The notes beneath the pieces are model-generated. The model searched no databases, was not told where the DNA came from, and saw only the letters and a list, made by a program, of their open reading frames with translations. A stretch of 64,000 nucleotides of DNA, taken from NCBI RefSeq assembly GCF_001578885.1, contig NZ_KQ969495.1, positions 975,123 through 1,039,122 of the forward strand, written 5' to 3'. Below are positions 36,724-46,022 of this stretch, in pieces. The stretch's first letter is position 1; the number at the start of each line of letters is the position of its first letter. A program made the translations under genes and the position numbers. The DNA is from Streptococcus sp. DD12 (GTDB lineage: Bacteria; Bacillota; Bacilli; Lactobacillales; Streptococcaceae).

Positions 36724-39700
36724 TTAGTCTACTTCTTTCTTTTTTCCTGGGCTTGCCCCTAACAGGCCTAAGCCCATCAGACCGATCCCTAGCAAGGCGG
36801 CCCCTGTGGTTTGACTGTCGCCTGTGCGTGGCAGAACAACTGCTCTAGTCGCATAGGTCGTTTGCCCTTGGTTGCGACGTGTCCAGTAGGTAGTCCATTC
36901 ACCGCCTGTCATCCGCATCCGGCGTCCTTGACGACTCGCATAGTATTCTGTCCAAGAAATCGTTGACCCTTCTTCCCAGTAAATGGTTCGAGACGTTTCG
37001 CGGGTATAAACGACTGGTGTATCCACTAACGGGTCACCTGGGAGCAGGCTAGCTACCGTCGCTGTAAAACCGTCAACTTCAGGCGTTTGGGTTTCTAAAA
37101 CCTTAGTCGCATCCTCAGGGTCATTGGTGTAAAAGGGCCTGTCGGCTCCTGGAATAGCTTCTCCCCAACGGCGTACAGGGATAATGCGTCCCAAGGCTTG
37201 ATAGCGAACAACTTGCGTCTGGTCAGCCAAAGTCACTGCAGTCTCTGGAACCGCTGCGACATCGGCTAGGTAACCGATAACCACAGGCGTTTTCACTGCT
37301 TGGAACTGCGCTTTGTCGCTAGCCCAATCGCCATAGGTCACTTGGCCTGTTACCTGGTCTGTCCTTGTCGAACGTGTCCAGGTAGCCGTTTGAACATGGT
37401 CAGCCAAGAGGCTTTGGCCATCCTTATCCAGGTAACGCACCGTTGAGTTGACTTCCTTGCTTTCGCTTCCGTCTACAAAGCCATGGTTGAAGCTGATAAG
37501 ATAAACCTGATCCTGACCATCTTCATGATCAAAGACAAGGCCTGCTTCAGGGAAGTTGCTAGTCAAGAGGCGATACCCTTTTCCTTCAAAGGCAGCGATA
37601 GTCTTAGCTGGGTCATAGTCAGATGGCTGATCCGAAAGCCCTGTTAGGCTAACGGTTTCTAAAACCTGCTTGGTCTCTGCATCGATAAAGTCAACTCTTG
37701 CCTGCTGTTTATTGGCTGAGTAGCTAATATCGACCACCACATCCGCTTGGTCAGCTGTCACCGTTTGGGCCGATACAGTTGCAGGCGTTGGGGTGTAACC
37801 TGGTCGCTCTGGCGTTTGATAATCCGCCCAGATATCCGTCGACCAAGGGCCATAGGTCACCTCATTGGTGACATTATCGCTTTGCTTACGACGGCTGATC
37901 TCAGCGCTTTGACGGGTCGTATAGACCTGACCATCCAGGTCATGCAAGCGAATATCTCTCACAATCTGGCGCTTGTCTTGACTGGTTACATAGGTATGCA
38001 AGAGGTAGACCACGAAAGCTTGTTGTTGCTCAGTGTTCCAATCATAGCTTGCAGGAAGCATTTGCCCATCCTTACTATCCCCTCTTGTTGGATCGATGAC
38101 ATAACCAGAAGCTAAGGCGCCCTTCAATACCGCATTTGCCTGAGCAAAGTCAATGGCCTCACCAGACTTTCCTTCAAAAAGCAGGTTTGACATCATGCGT
38201 CCTTCGGTCGCATCGTAGATAGTCACCAAGGCTTGTTGGATGTCTTTGACATAACGATAAGTAACCGTGACATCCTTTGTCGGTGCAATGCCTGTCGCGT
38301 TAGATGGTGCGCTTTCGAGATGGTAGCTAGCTGGGATGCTTGCTGCTGAAAGACCACTCGTTGCGTAGGGTTGGCCTGAAGCCAAGACAAGCGTGCTCGC
38401 CTCTTGCAAATCTGTATAACGTCCAGCTGTTTCCTCTTTTTGCCATTTTGTTATCACCCCGACATAGCGTTGGATAGCGACTTTATTGACCTGACTAGCC
38501 TGATAGGTGTTGCCGCCATGGTCTCCCGTAAAGTAGGTCACCACATCAACATCCACCTGACCTTGGCCATCTGCCATCCCTGTCACGACATAAGGCAAGT
38601 AGGCCACCGCTGTCGCCCCTGGTCGCATGAGGTTTGATTTCAGAAGGACAGACCGCACTTGACTCCAGTCCGTCACCTGGTCGGCCAAGACATAGGCAGA
38701 CAGGTCTGCTTCGGTCAAAGCCTGCTGAGGGCTTGCTAACGGCGTCATGGCATAGTAGAGGGTGCCATTGGCCAAGTCACCAGAAAGAGAAACCTCTCCA
38801 GGTCCCGTCAAACGCAAATCCGCCTTATCCCCAGCTGCTTGACTCGGAAGATTGATGACATTATAAGAATAATTGGATGAAGACTTGTCGGTCAGAAGGG
38901 TCACCAAACGAATGGTACCGCTGGTATCTGCAACCTCGTGGCCTTGAGAATAATTGTTAGTGGCGACATTTTCAGTCGGCTTACCACTAGACCAAGCCCC
39001 GCTATAGCGCTCTTCGTCCGATGATTTCACCGCGTTGAGTTGCCCATAAGCTGATGGGTAAGTAAACTGGTAATGAGCCTCTTGAAAATCAGGATACCAG
39101 CCTGTCCCAGACAAGATGACCGCATAAGAGCTACCGTCTTTTAAGGTTAGTGTCTCTTTATCATAAAAGGCATTGTCTGCATAAAGCCCCAGCTGGTCAA
39201 TGGCCATAATAAGGGATTGGGCGCTGTTATCATGATAATTTCCGTAACGATAGGTGTAGGTTGCTGGCAGTTGGTCTCGGTCAGCCACCAATTGCACAGG
39301 CCTTTGATAAGAGGTCTTGCTCTTGAGGTAGATAGGGTGCTGATAAGATGGTGTTTCAGCCAAGTCAATACGGAACATCCGTTCACCTGAAAGACCGACA
39401 CGCCCTAAATCTGTGATACTTCCTTGTTCATAAAGGGTTTCATCCTTGTATAGGGCCAAATCGTCTACGGACACGACATCAAAGCCTCGTGGCACAGTCA
39501 CCAGATAACTCGTCGCTGTTGTTGTGGCACCAGAAACCGAATTACGGAAATTGTAAGTGATTTGCGCACGGTTACCCCCTTCATCTGAAGTTGGTTGGTA
39601 GCTGGTATTTTTAAAGTCCTCTACCACCCCTGTAAACTGCACCCGCGTTTGGACAGGTTCAGCAATGGTCAACTGCAACACATCCGATTGGTTAGCTGAC

Positions 39701-41781
39701 TGGTCTGAGCTCACACTGTAACTATAGAGGGCCTTATCGCCGGCTTTTTTACTGCTAGCGGCAGCTAAGAGCGCATTTTTAGAAAAAGTCACTTGCACTT
39801 TGGAGCCCGCTTGGATGACCCGATAATGGAGGCTCAGCCCACCGATGTTGGAGCCGTCACGTGCAACCCCTTGTGCAATTTGTTCTTCTGTGATAGCAAC
39901 TACAGTCGCATTTTGATTGCTGCGATGGCGCACAGCTGTCGCCAGGGTGACGCGACGTCCATCCGTCAGCGTCGCAACGATGTCACCAGGTTCATTTTCA
40001 GAAGTGGTCACAATCCCCAAGGCAAAGGTGCCCGACTGATCCACTAGAACACTACCAGGTTCTAGCGTTAGTTGAATGGCTACATTGGTCTGCGCCTGAT
40101 TTCCCTCGTTAAAGACCATCAAACCACGAGACTGCCCATAATCTAAGGCTTTATCATCGGACTGATGCGGGCCATCCACCTGACCGTGGTCGAGGTAAAC
40201 ATAATCAGATGCATTGGTGAAACTTGCTGTCAGATTTGCTTGCGCTTCTCGCGTGACGGGTATGGCAACCACTAAATCGCTCGCGGTTGTCAAGTCTGCA
40301 GCCAGCGACCGTTCGCCTTGCGCATTGGTCGAATAGTAAGCCACTTTAGCCGAGAAATGATTATCTTGGGCCGACAAACTTTCTTGATAAGTCCCCCAAA
40401 AAATCAGACTGCCCTTGTCAAGGAGGGCTTTATCTGTCTGGAAGGTCATGGTAATAGGATGACCTGCACCACCAGCTTGGCTGACAGTCACACCTGAACC
40501 ATCTGCCAAAAGATGAAAGGCTTCCGCACTGTCTCCGATGGTTTGGCTATCTCTGACCAGACCAAAGCCTGCCTGTTCACTCGTGTCCAAAACAAAACCT
40601 TTGGGCACGGCAATGGTCACCTGCCCTGCAAACTGGTCCCCGTCACGGCTGCCGTCATTGGCCAATTGTATGCCAAAAGCGTACTTTTGCCCAGTCATCA
40701 TGTTGCCGTTAGCGTATTGATTGCTATCGTTCAAGAGACTGACTGCTCCCATACTAGCGGCTTGACCGATGGTATAGGTCACCTGCCCAACCGACTGGCC
40801 GTTTTGGCTGACTGTTAGCGCATAATTATCTCCGGTCTTCAAGAAAGACCAATCAGACACTGCAGGGGTCAGATTCAGCGTGAAAGACAAACTAGCCGTT
40901 GTATTGACCCGATAAGTGTAGGTTGTCAGGTAATGCCCCTTGCTGGTCACATAACCAGCTTCTGCTGCCTGTGTGCTGGTCGTGACGGTATAGAGTGTCC
41001 CTGTGGCATCTCGGTCAGTAGAGGCCGTAAAAATACTTGGGACAGTAACCGTGATGGTGTCACCGAGTTGTGTCGGTAGGGAAATGGCAACCTGGCGTTG
41101 TTGGTTGTCCCCGTGATTGAGCGTCACACGGTCTGATTTTTCAGCCTCATCCCAGATGGCTACAGAGCTTTCGGAACTTGCTAAAGAACGCTTGCTGCGA
41201 TTGACTGCTTGCGTGGTAGGGCTCGCTACGCTATTGTCTCGCGTATCCGTTTTAGCAGTCTCTTGGGACAAGCTGGCGGGCAAAGCAGGTGCTGGCGCTG
41301 ACTTATCTTCTGCCTGGACTGGACTTGAAATAGTCGCCTGAGCCTGACTAGTTGCTGAAAGCCCTTGACTACTACTAGTCAAGCTTGTTGCTTTTTCAGC
41401 TGAATTAGCCGTGCTGGTAACAGCCTGCTGGCTCGTTTGCGCTGAGGTTGAGGTCTCAGCAGAAGCCGTGCTAGCCGTATCAGGGGCCGTTTCTTGCTGC
41501 GATGAATCAGAGGTCCCTGCTGTTTGATCCACTTGTGCTTCCTGGGTCGTCGCTTCCTCTCTTGTCGTTTCTGGCGTAATATCCGTCTCTTGAGAAGTCT
41601 CTACAGGCGTAGCGCTAGCGCTCGTGTCTCCTTCAGGTAGACTAGTCGTGACACTATCAGCGGACACTTGTCCTCCCATAAAGGTCAAGCCCACCAAAAC
41701 CGAGGCTACCCCCACAGCCGTCTTGGCCTTTCGCAAGGAAAACCGCTGTTTATTATCATGCTTTAAGATCTTATCTGTCAT
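36724..41781 (-). CDS. LPXTG cell-wall-anchored surface protein with MucBP-like repeats
   Basis: 1685 residues. A YSIRK-like signal (RFSLRKAKTAVGVASVLVG, about 13-31) targets secretion at the septum. Then a Ser/Thr/Ala/Gln-rich low-complexity stretch (45-200), a large beta-sandwich-like region (about 205-1180), and a C-terminal third with MucBP/Mub-like units (for example QARVDFIDAETKQVLETVSL and QQALVTIYDATEGRMMSNLL). It ends with LPRTG near 1650, a hydrophobic span and KKK, the sortase A signal. Probably an adhesin binding host glycoprotein or another cell; the ligand is unknown. Flanked by its own promoter and terminator. Not recognisable as a named streptococcal adhesin. Confidence 0.9.
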   Translation of the reverse strand: MTDKILKHDNKQRFSLRKAKTAVGVASVLVGLTFMGGQVSADSVTTSLPEGDTSASATPVETSQETDITPETTREEATTQEAQVDQTAGTSDSSQQETAPDTASTASAETSTSAQTSQQAVTSTANSAEKATSLTSSSQGLSATSQAQATISSPVQAEDKSAPAPALPASLSQETAKTDTRDNSVASPTTQAVNRSKRSLASSESSVAIWDEAEKSDRVTLNHGDNQQRQVAISLPTQLGDTITVTVPSIFTASTDRDATGTLYTVTTSTQAAEAGYVTSKGHYLTTYTYRVNTTASLSFTLNLTPAVSDWSFLKTGDNYALTVSQNGQSVGQVTYTIGQAASMGAVSLLNDSNQYANGNMMTGQKYAFGIQLANDGSRDGDQFAGQVTIAVPKGFVLDTSEQAGFGLVRDSQTIGDSAEAFHLLADGSGVTVSQAGGAGHPITMTFQTDKALLDKGSLIFWGTYQESLSAQDNHFSAKVAYYSTNAQGERSLAADLTTASDLVVAIPVTREAQANLTASFTNASDYVYLDHGQVDGPHQSDDKALDYGQSRGLMVFNEGNQAQTNVAIQLTLEPGSVLVDQSGTFALGIVTTSENEPGDIVATLTDGRRVTLATAVRHRSNQNATVVAITEEQIAQGVARDGSNIGGLSLHYRVIQAGSKVQVTFSKNALLAAASSKKAGDKALYSYSVSSDQSANQSDVLQLTIAEPVQTRVQFTGVVEDFKNTSYQPTSDEGGNRAQITYNFRNSVSGATTTATSYLVTVPRGFDVVSVDDLALYKDETLYEQGSITDLGRVGLSGERMFRIDLAETPSYQHPIYLKSKTSYQRPVQLVADRDQLPATYTYRYGNYHDNSAQSLIMAIDQLGLYADNAFYDKETLTLKDGSSYAVILSGTGWYPDFQEAHYQFTYPSAYGQLNAVKSSDEERYSGAWSSGKPTENVATNNYSQGHEVADTSGTIRLVTLLTDKSSSNYSYNVINLPSQAAGDKADLRLTGPGEVSLSGDLANGTLYYAMTPLASPQQALTEADLSAYVLADQVTDWSQVRSVLLKSNLMRPGATAVAYLPYVVTGMADGQGQVDVDVVTYFTGDHGGNTYQASQVNKVAIQRYVGVITKWQKEETAGRYTDLQEASTLVLASGQPYATSGLSAASIPASYHLESAPSNATGIAPTKDVTVTYRYVKDIQQALVTIYDATEGRMMSNLLFEGKSGEAIDFAQANAVLKGALASGYVIDPTRGDSKDGQMLPASYDWNTEQQQAFVVYLLHTYVTSQDKRQIVRDIRLHDLDGQVYTTRQSAEISRRKQSDNVTNEVTYGPWSTDIWADYQTPERPGYTPTPATVSAQTVTADQADVVVDISYSANKQQARVDFIDAETKQVLETVSLTGLSDQPSDYDPAKTIAAFEGKGYRLLTSNFPEAGLVFDHEDGQDQVYLISFNHGFVDGSESKEVNSTVRYLDKDGQSLLADHVQTATWTRSTRTDQVTGQVTYGDWASDKAQFQAVKTPVVIGYLADVAAVPETAVTLADQTQVVRYQALGRIIPVRRWGEAIPGADRPFYTNDPEDATKVLETQTPEVDGFTATVASLLPGDPLVDTPVVYTRETSRTIYWEEGSTISWTEYYASRQGRRMRMTGGEWTTYWTRRNQGQTTYATRAVVLPRTGDSQTTGAALLGIGLMGLGLLGASPGKKKEVD

Positions 41782-41831
41782 TCCTATCTCACTCCACTGT
41801 GATTTCTAAGAATACTATTATTCCAATTGTC

Positions 41832-41860
41832 ATTCTACCCAAAGCCGTTTAAGTTTTCAA
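41832..41860 (-). promoter_or_regulatory. Promoter of the LPXTG protein gene
   Basis: Minus strand -35 TTGAAA (41855-41860), exact 17-bp spacer, -10 TAGAAT (41832-41837), about 50 bp before the ATG. Confidence 0.65.
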
Positions 41861-42122
41861 TAAGTGTCATTATCTTATCATCAAGTGTTAGAAACTTGTA
41901 AAAGAGCTGTCGCAGAACTTGCAAGCGCATGACAAAAATATGACAATTTTCCGCTGGAAAAAGACTGTTTCCCCTCTCAAATCCACAGCCATCATTTCTT
42001 CTAGCATCGAACCTTTTATAGAAGCTTGCGTCTGTTTTCTTGAAAAAAGGCCTATTTTTCTAAAATCCTGGAAAATTCGGGAAAACCGAACAATTCTTTT
42101 GAAAAAAGTCACATCTTTAATC

Positions 42123-42160
42123 AGATAGCGCTTTCAATGTGAACGACTTTATGCTATACT
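42123..42160 (+). promoter_or_regulatory. glgC promoter with cre site
   Basis: A cre site on the minus strand, TTGAAAGCGCTATCT (42123-42137), matches the WTGNAANCGNWNNCW consensus at every position. Its end is also the likely -35 (TTTCAA 42132-42137), 17 bp before -10 TATACT (42155-42160). CcpA binding here would block the promoter. Confidence 0.75.
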
Positions 42161-42201
42161 AAGGATGGTAAATTCATTCATTATTAAAGGAGGACAATCA
42201 T

Positions 42202-43329
42202 TTGGCACGTAATAAAATGGTAGCAATGATTCTAGCTGGAGGGCGTGGCACACGGCTGAAAAGCCTGACCAAGAAAATCGCCAAACCTGCTGTAGCCTAC
42301 GGAGGAAAGTACCGTATTATCGACTTTCCGCTCAGTAACTGCGCTAACTCAGGCATCGACACGGTCGGTGTTTTGACCCAGTACGAATCCGTCTTGCTCA
42401 ACTCATACGTTTCGCAATCCCAACGTTGGGGGCTCGACGTGCAAGGATCCGGTATCTTTGTACTTCCTCCTCGTGAAAAAATCGAAGGTTTTGGCCTCTA
42501 TAAGGGAACAGCCGACGCCATCACACAAAACATCGACTTTTTGGACCTCAATGAGCCCGAATACGTGCTCATCCTTTCAGGTGACCACATTTACAAGATG
42601 AACTATGATCGGCTGTTAGAAACCCACGAAAAAAATAAGGCTGATGCTACGATTGCCGTCATCGAAGTTCCGATGAAAGAAGCGTCACGCTTTGGGATTA
42701 TGAACACCGATGAAAAACTACGCATCGAAGAGTTCGAAGAAAAACCTGAAAACCCTAAGAGCAACCTGGCTTCCATGGGGATTTACATCTTTACTTGGAA
42801 AACCCTCAAAAAATACCTGATCGAAGACGAGAAAAATGAAGAATCTTCCCATGACTTTGGCCATGATATCATTCCAAAATACCTCGAAGACGGTCTTCGC
42901 CTACAAGCCCATCCTTTCAAAGGTTACTGGAAGGATGTGGGTACGGTCAACAGCCTGTGGGAGGCCAATATGGACTTGGTAGACCCTACCAACGAACTCA
43001 ATTTGTTTGACCCGAGCTGGCGTGTCTACTCTGATGATTCTGGTGCCCCTGCTCAAGTCATCGGTGAAAATGCCTTTGTTCGTAGTGTCTATGTCGACAA
43101 GGGAGCCGTCATTGAGGGCCATGCTGAACACACGGTCGTGTCTACCAATGCCAAGATTGCAGAAGGCGCTAAAGTTACCAATACCGTACTGCTACCAGGA
43201 GCGAATATTGCAGCTGGTGCCAAGATTGACTATGCCATTGTGGCCGAAGATGTCCACATCGGTGAAGACGTTATCCTTTCTGGTAGCGAGGACGACATCT
43301 TGCTCATTGATAAAAACACAACATTATAG
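42202..43329 (+). CDS. glgC: Glucose-1-phosphate adenylyltransferase, catalytic subunit
   Basis: 375-residue ADP-glucose pyrophosphorylase. The N-terminal [17 protein letters not shown] nucleotide motif, [20 protein letters not shown] and GTADAIT are intact, and the C-terminal half is a left-handed beta-helix with hexapeptide repeats. A TTG start is chosen because AAAGGAGG lies eight bases before it; the next ATG (42217) would be too far. First gene of glgC-glgD-glgA-glgB. Makes the glucosyl donor for glycogen. Confidence 0.95.
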   Translation: MARNKMVAMILAGGRGTRLKSLTKKIAKPAVAYGGKYRIIDFPLSNCANSGIDTVGVLTQYESVLLNSYVSQSQRWGLDVQGSGIFVLPPREKIEGFGLYKGTADAITQNIDFLDLNEPEYVLILSGDHIYKMNYDRLLETHEKNKADATIAVIEVPMKEASRFGIMNTDEKLRIEEFEEKPENPKSNLASMGIYIFTWKTLKKYLIEDEKNEESSHDFGHDIIPKYLEDGLRLQAHPFKGYWKDVGTVNSLWEANMDLVDPTNELNLFDPSWRVYSDDSGAPAQVIGENAFVRSVYVDKGAVIEGHAEHTVVSTNAKIAEGAKVTNTVLLPGANIAAGAKIDYAIVAEDVHIGEDVILSGSEDDILLIDKNTTL

Positions 43330-43338
43330 GAGGTTTTC

Positions 43339-44454
43339 ATGCTAAGAAATACACTAGGGATCGTCAATATCGAAGGTACAAATGTTGATTTTGACAGCGT
43401 CATGGCCCATCGCGGCATCCAAGCCTTCTCTTTTTTAGGGCGCTACCGCTTGATTGACTTCGTCTTGTCCAATATGTCTAATTCTGGCATCACAGAATTT
43501 CAAGTTTACATGCCAGAAAAAAGCCGTTCCACCATCCAACACGTGGGGACTGGAAAAAGCTACAACATCAACAGTAAACGTGGAAGTTTCCGCCTCCTCA
43601 ACCGTGAAAGTGATGTTTCCCCTATCTACAATCACGATGTCGGGGCCTTTACGGATAACCTCCGCTATATCGAGTCCTCCACAAAAGAGTATGTCTTGAT
43701 TGCGCCGAGCTACTTCATCTACAGCCAAGATTTCACAGAACTGGCTGAAGCGCATCAGGAAACAGGTGCCGACATCACCGTCCTCTACAAAAACATTACA
43801 AACGCCAAAGACAGTTATATCGGTTGTAACACGATTAAGTTGGATGACAACCGTCGCATCACAGCCTTTGAAGAAAACCACGGGAAATACAAAAACCGTC
43901 CGATTTCACTCGAAGCTTACTTTATGAAACGAGAACTCTTCGTGCAGTTGATTAAACGGGCTAACCAAGTGTCTTCCCTTTACTGGTTCAAGGATATCTT
44001 GCGTGACGTCGTTGACGAATACAAGATTTATGGCTATGTGCATCGGGACTATGTCGCTTGCATCAACAATGTAAAAGCCTTCTTTGAAACACAGTTGGAG
44101 CTCATTGACGCTAGCAAACGTCGCCTCCTCTTCAAGAACAACTGGCCAATCTACACCCGAAGCAACGATTCTTCACCAACCCTTTACGGCGCCTCTGCCG
44201 AGGTGACACGAAGCTTGATTTCTAACGGTAGCAATATTGATGGACAGGTCGAAAACTGCGTGATTGACCGTGATGTCACTATCGAAGAAGGGGTTGTGGT
44301 CAAAAACTGTATCATCTTGGGTGGCGTGACAGTCAAACGCGGTGCCAATATTGAAAACACTATTATTGACAAGCATGCCTTCATCAAGCACCCTATTGAT
44401 ATTCAAGGGCAACCAGACAAACCGGAATACATCAAGGCTAGCGAAATCATCTAG
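43339..44454 (+). CDS. glgD: Glucose-1-phosphate adenylyltransferase subunit GlgD
   Basis: 371-residue paralogue of GlgC. The catalytic GGxGTRL loop is missing: the N-terminus reads LRNTLGIVNIEGTNVDFDSV instead. FSFLGRYRLIDFVLSN and a C-terminal hexapeptide beta-helix remain. In Firmicutes GlgD is the non-catalytic partner that raises GlgC activity in a heteromer. AGGAGG precedes its ATG, nine bases after glgC. Confidence 0.94.
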   Translation: MLRNTLGIVNIEGTNVDFDSVMAHRGIQAFSFLGRYRLIDFVLSNMSNSGITEFQVYMPEKSRSTIQHVGTGKSYNINSKRGSFRLLNRESDVSPIYNHDVGAFTDNLRYIESSTKEYVLIAPSYFIYSQDFTELAEAHQETGADITVLYKNITNAKDSYIGCNTIKLDDNRRITAFEENHGKYKNRPISLEAYFMKRELFVQLIKRANQVSSLYWFKDILRDVVDEYKIYGYVHRDYVACINNVKAFFETQLELIDASKRRLLFKNNWPIYTRSNDSSPTLYGASAEVTRSLISNGSNIDGQVENCVIDRDVTIEEGVVVKNCIILGGVTVKRGANIENTIIDKHAFIKHPIDIQGQPDKPEYIKASEII

Positions 44455-44462
44455 GAGGCCCC

Positions 44463-45929
44463 ATGTCTAAAACAAATACCGCAAAAAAACAGCCCTCTAT
44501 CCTCTTTGTGGCTTCAGAAGGGCTTCCTTATATTAAAAGTGGTGGCCTTGCCGATGTTATCGGTTCTCTTCCAAAAGAGCTGGTCAAACAAGGCGCTGAG
44601 GTCCGCGTGGTCCTTCCTCTCTACAAGAAAATGGCCGAAAAGGACCATGACCGCTTTGACTACGTGTCAACCTATGATGTCAATGCAGGGAATATCCACA
44701 CACTGGCTAATGTCTACACAGAAAAACGTGACGGTGTCCGTTTTTACTTCATCGAACACCGTGACCTATTTGAGCGGGATGCCCTCTATGGTTACGACGA
44801 TGATGCCTATCGTTTTGGTTTCTTCCAACATGCCACCTGCCGCCTTTTAGAAGCGCTGGATTATTTCCCAGATGTCATCCACACTCATGACTGGCACACA
44901 GCGGCAATTCCTTTCTTATGTCGCACTTTTTACAGCTATCGTGAGGAGTTTCGGCGCATGCGTCAGGTCTTTACCATCCATAACCTCGCCTTTCAAGGGG
45001 TTTTCAACAAAGAGGAACTCTGGGCTTCTTTGGGGATGAACTACAACTATTACCTAGATGGCACCGCTCGTTTTCATGACAATAGCATTAGCTACATGAA
45101 ACTTGGTATTCAGTATGCTGATAAGGTGACTACTGTCTCAGAAACCTATGCCCAAGAGATTTTAACCGATGAATTTGGCGAAAATATGCAGTATGTCTTG
45201 AGTAGCCGCTACTTTGACTTGCTAGGAATTGTCAATGGCATCGATACGGACATCTGGAACCCTGAGACTGATACAGATATTCCTGCCCACTACAGTCGCA
45301 AAAATCTGGCCAATAAAGCCAAAAATAAAGCCGCCTTGCAAAAAGAATTTGCCCTGCCACAGGACCCAGATGCCCTCTTGATTGGGGTGGTTTCTCGACT
45401 AACCCGCCAGAAAGGCTTCTATCTCATGGTAGAAAAGCTTAATGACATGCTAAAAGCACCTGTTCAGTTTGTCATTTTAGGGAGTGGTGAGGCTGCCATC
45501 GAAGATAGTTTCAACTACTTTAAGTCCACCTATCCAGAGCAATTTGCCTTTTACCAAGGCTACAATGAGGCTTTAGCGCATCGTATTTACGCAGCCAGCG
45601 ACCTCTTCTTTATGCCGTCTCTCTTTGAACCTTGCGGTATCAGTCAGCTCATTTCCATGCATTATGGTACCCTTCCTTTGGTTCGCGAGACAGGAGGTCT
45701 CGTCGATACCGTAGAAGCCTACAATATTGAAACTGGCACAGGAACTGGCTTTAGCTTTGGAGGCAAGGATGCTAACAGCATGATGTTCGTCTTTAACTGG
45801 GCCTTAGAAACCTATCAAGAACGCCCTGAGGATTGGCAGGCTTTGATTGACCAAGCCATGGCCAAAGATGTCAGCTGGACTGCTTCTGCTGCAAAATACC
45901 TAGACCTCTACAAGGCTCTTATAGATTAA
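44463..45929 (+). CDS. glgA: Glycogen synthase
   Basis: 488-residue GT5 glycosyltransferase adding glucose from ADP-glucose to the glycogen chain. Diagnostic N-terminal KSGGLADVIGSLPKEL (ADP-glucose-binding Lys), HTHDWHTAAIP and the C-terminal EPCGISQLISMHYG with TGGLVDTV are all seen. Starts eight bases after glgD, with AGGAGG at the junction. A possible internal terminator-like hairpin follows before glgB. Confidence 0.96.
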   Translation: MSKTNTAKKQPSILFVASEGLPYIKSGGLADVIGSLPKELVKQGAEVRVVLPLYKKMAEKDHDRFDYVSTYDVNAGNIHTLANVYTEKRDGVRFYFIEHRDLFERDALYGYDDDAYRFGFFQHATCRLLEALDYFPDVIHTHDWHTAAIPFLCRTFYSYREEFRRMRQVFTIHNLAFQGVFNKEELWASLGMNYNYYLDGTARFHDNSISYMKLGIQYADKVTTVSETYAQEILTDEFGENMQYVLSSRYFDLLGIVNGIDTDIWNPETDTDIPAHYSRKNLANKAKNKAALQKEFALPQDPDALLIGVVSRLTRQKGFYLMVEKLNDMLKAPVQFVILGSGEAAIEDSFNYFKSTYPEQFAFYQGYNEALAHRIYAASDLFFMPSLFEPCGISQLISMHYGTLPLVRETGGLVDTVEAYNIETGTGTGFSFGGKDANSMMFVFNWALETYQERPEDWQALIDQAMAKDVSWTASAAKYLDLYKALID

Positions 45930-45931
45930 GG

Positions 45932-45984
45932 AAAAAGAGTGTGACCCTGCCCTGTTTTCACATTGCATTGTCCGCTCTTTTTTT
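45932..45984 (+). terminator. Terminator-like hairpin between glgA and glgB
   Basis: AAAAAGAG pairs with CTCTTTTT across a 35-base loop that holds a further GTGA/TCAC pairing, and a T run follows. It may partly reduce transcription into glgB. Confidence 0.4.
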
Positions 45985-46022
45985 ACCAGCACCCCCAAAC
46001 CTGGTTTTAGAAAGGAGGTCCT

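Larger units (their letters stand above)
41782..42201. other. Divergent intergenic region between surface protein and glg operon
   Basis: 420 bp without a convincing gene; two overlapping short frames on opposite strands (about 70 codons each) have no ribosome sites and look accidental. It contains the surface-protein promoter (left) and the glgC promoter with a cre site (right). Confidence 0.7.

Noticed and set aside
41888..42128. Overlapping frames of about 70-74 codons on both strands upstream of glgC
   Set aside because: No ribosome site, no recognisable protein pattern, mutually overlapping, and lying in a regulatory region.
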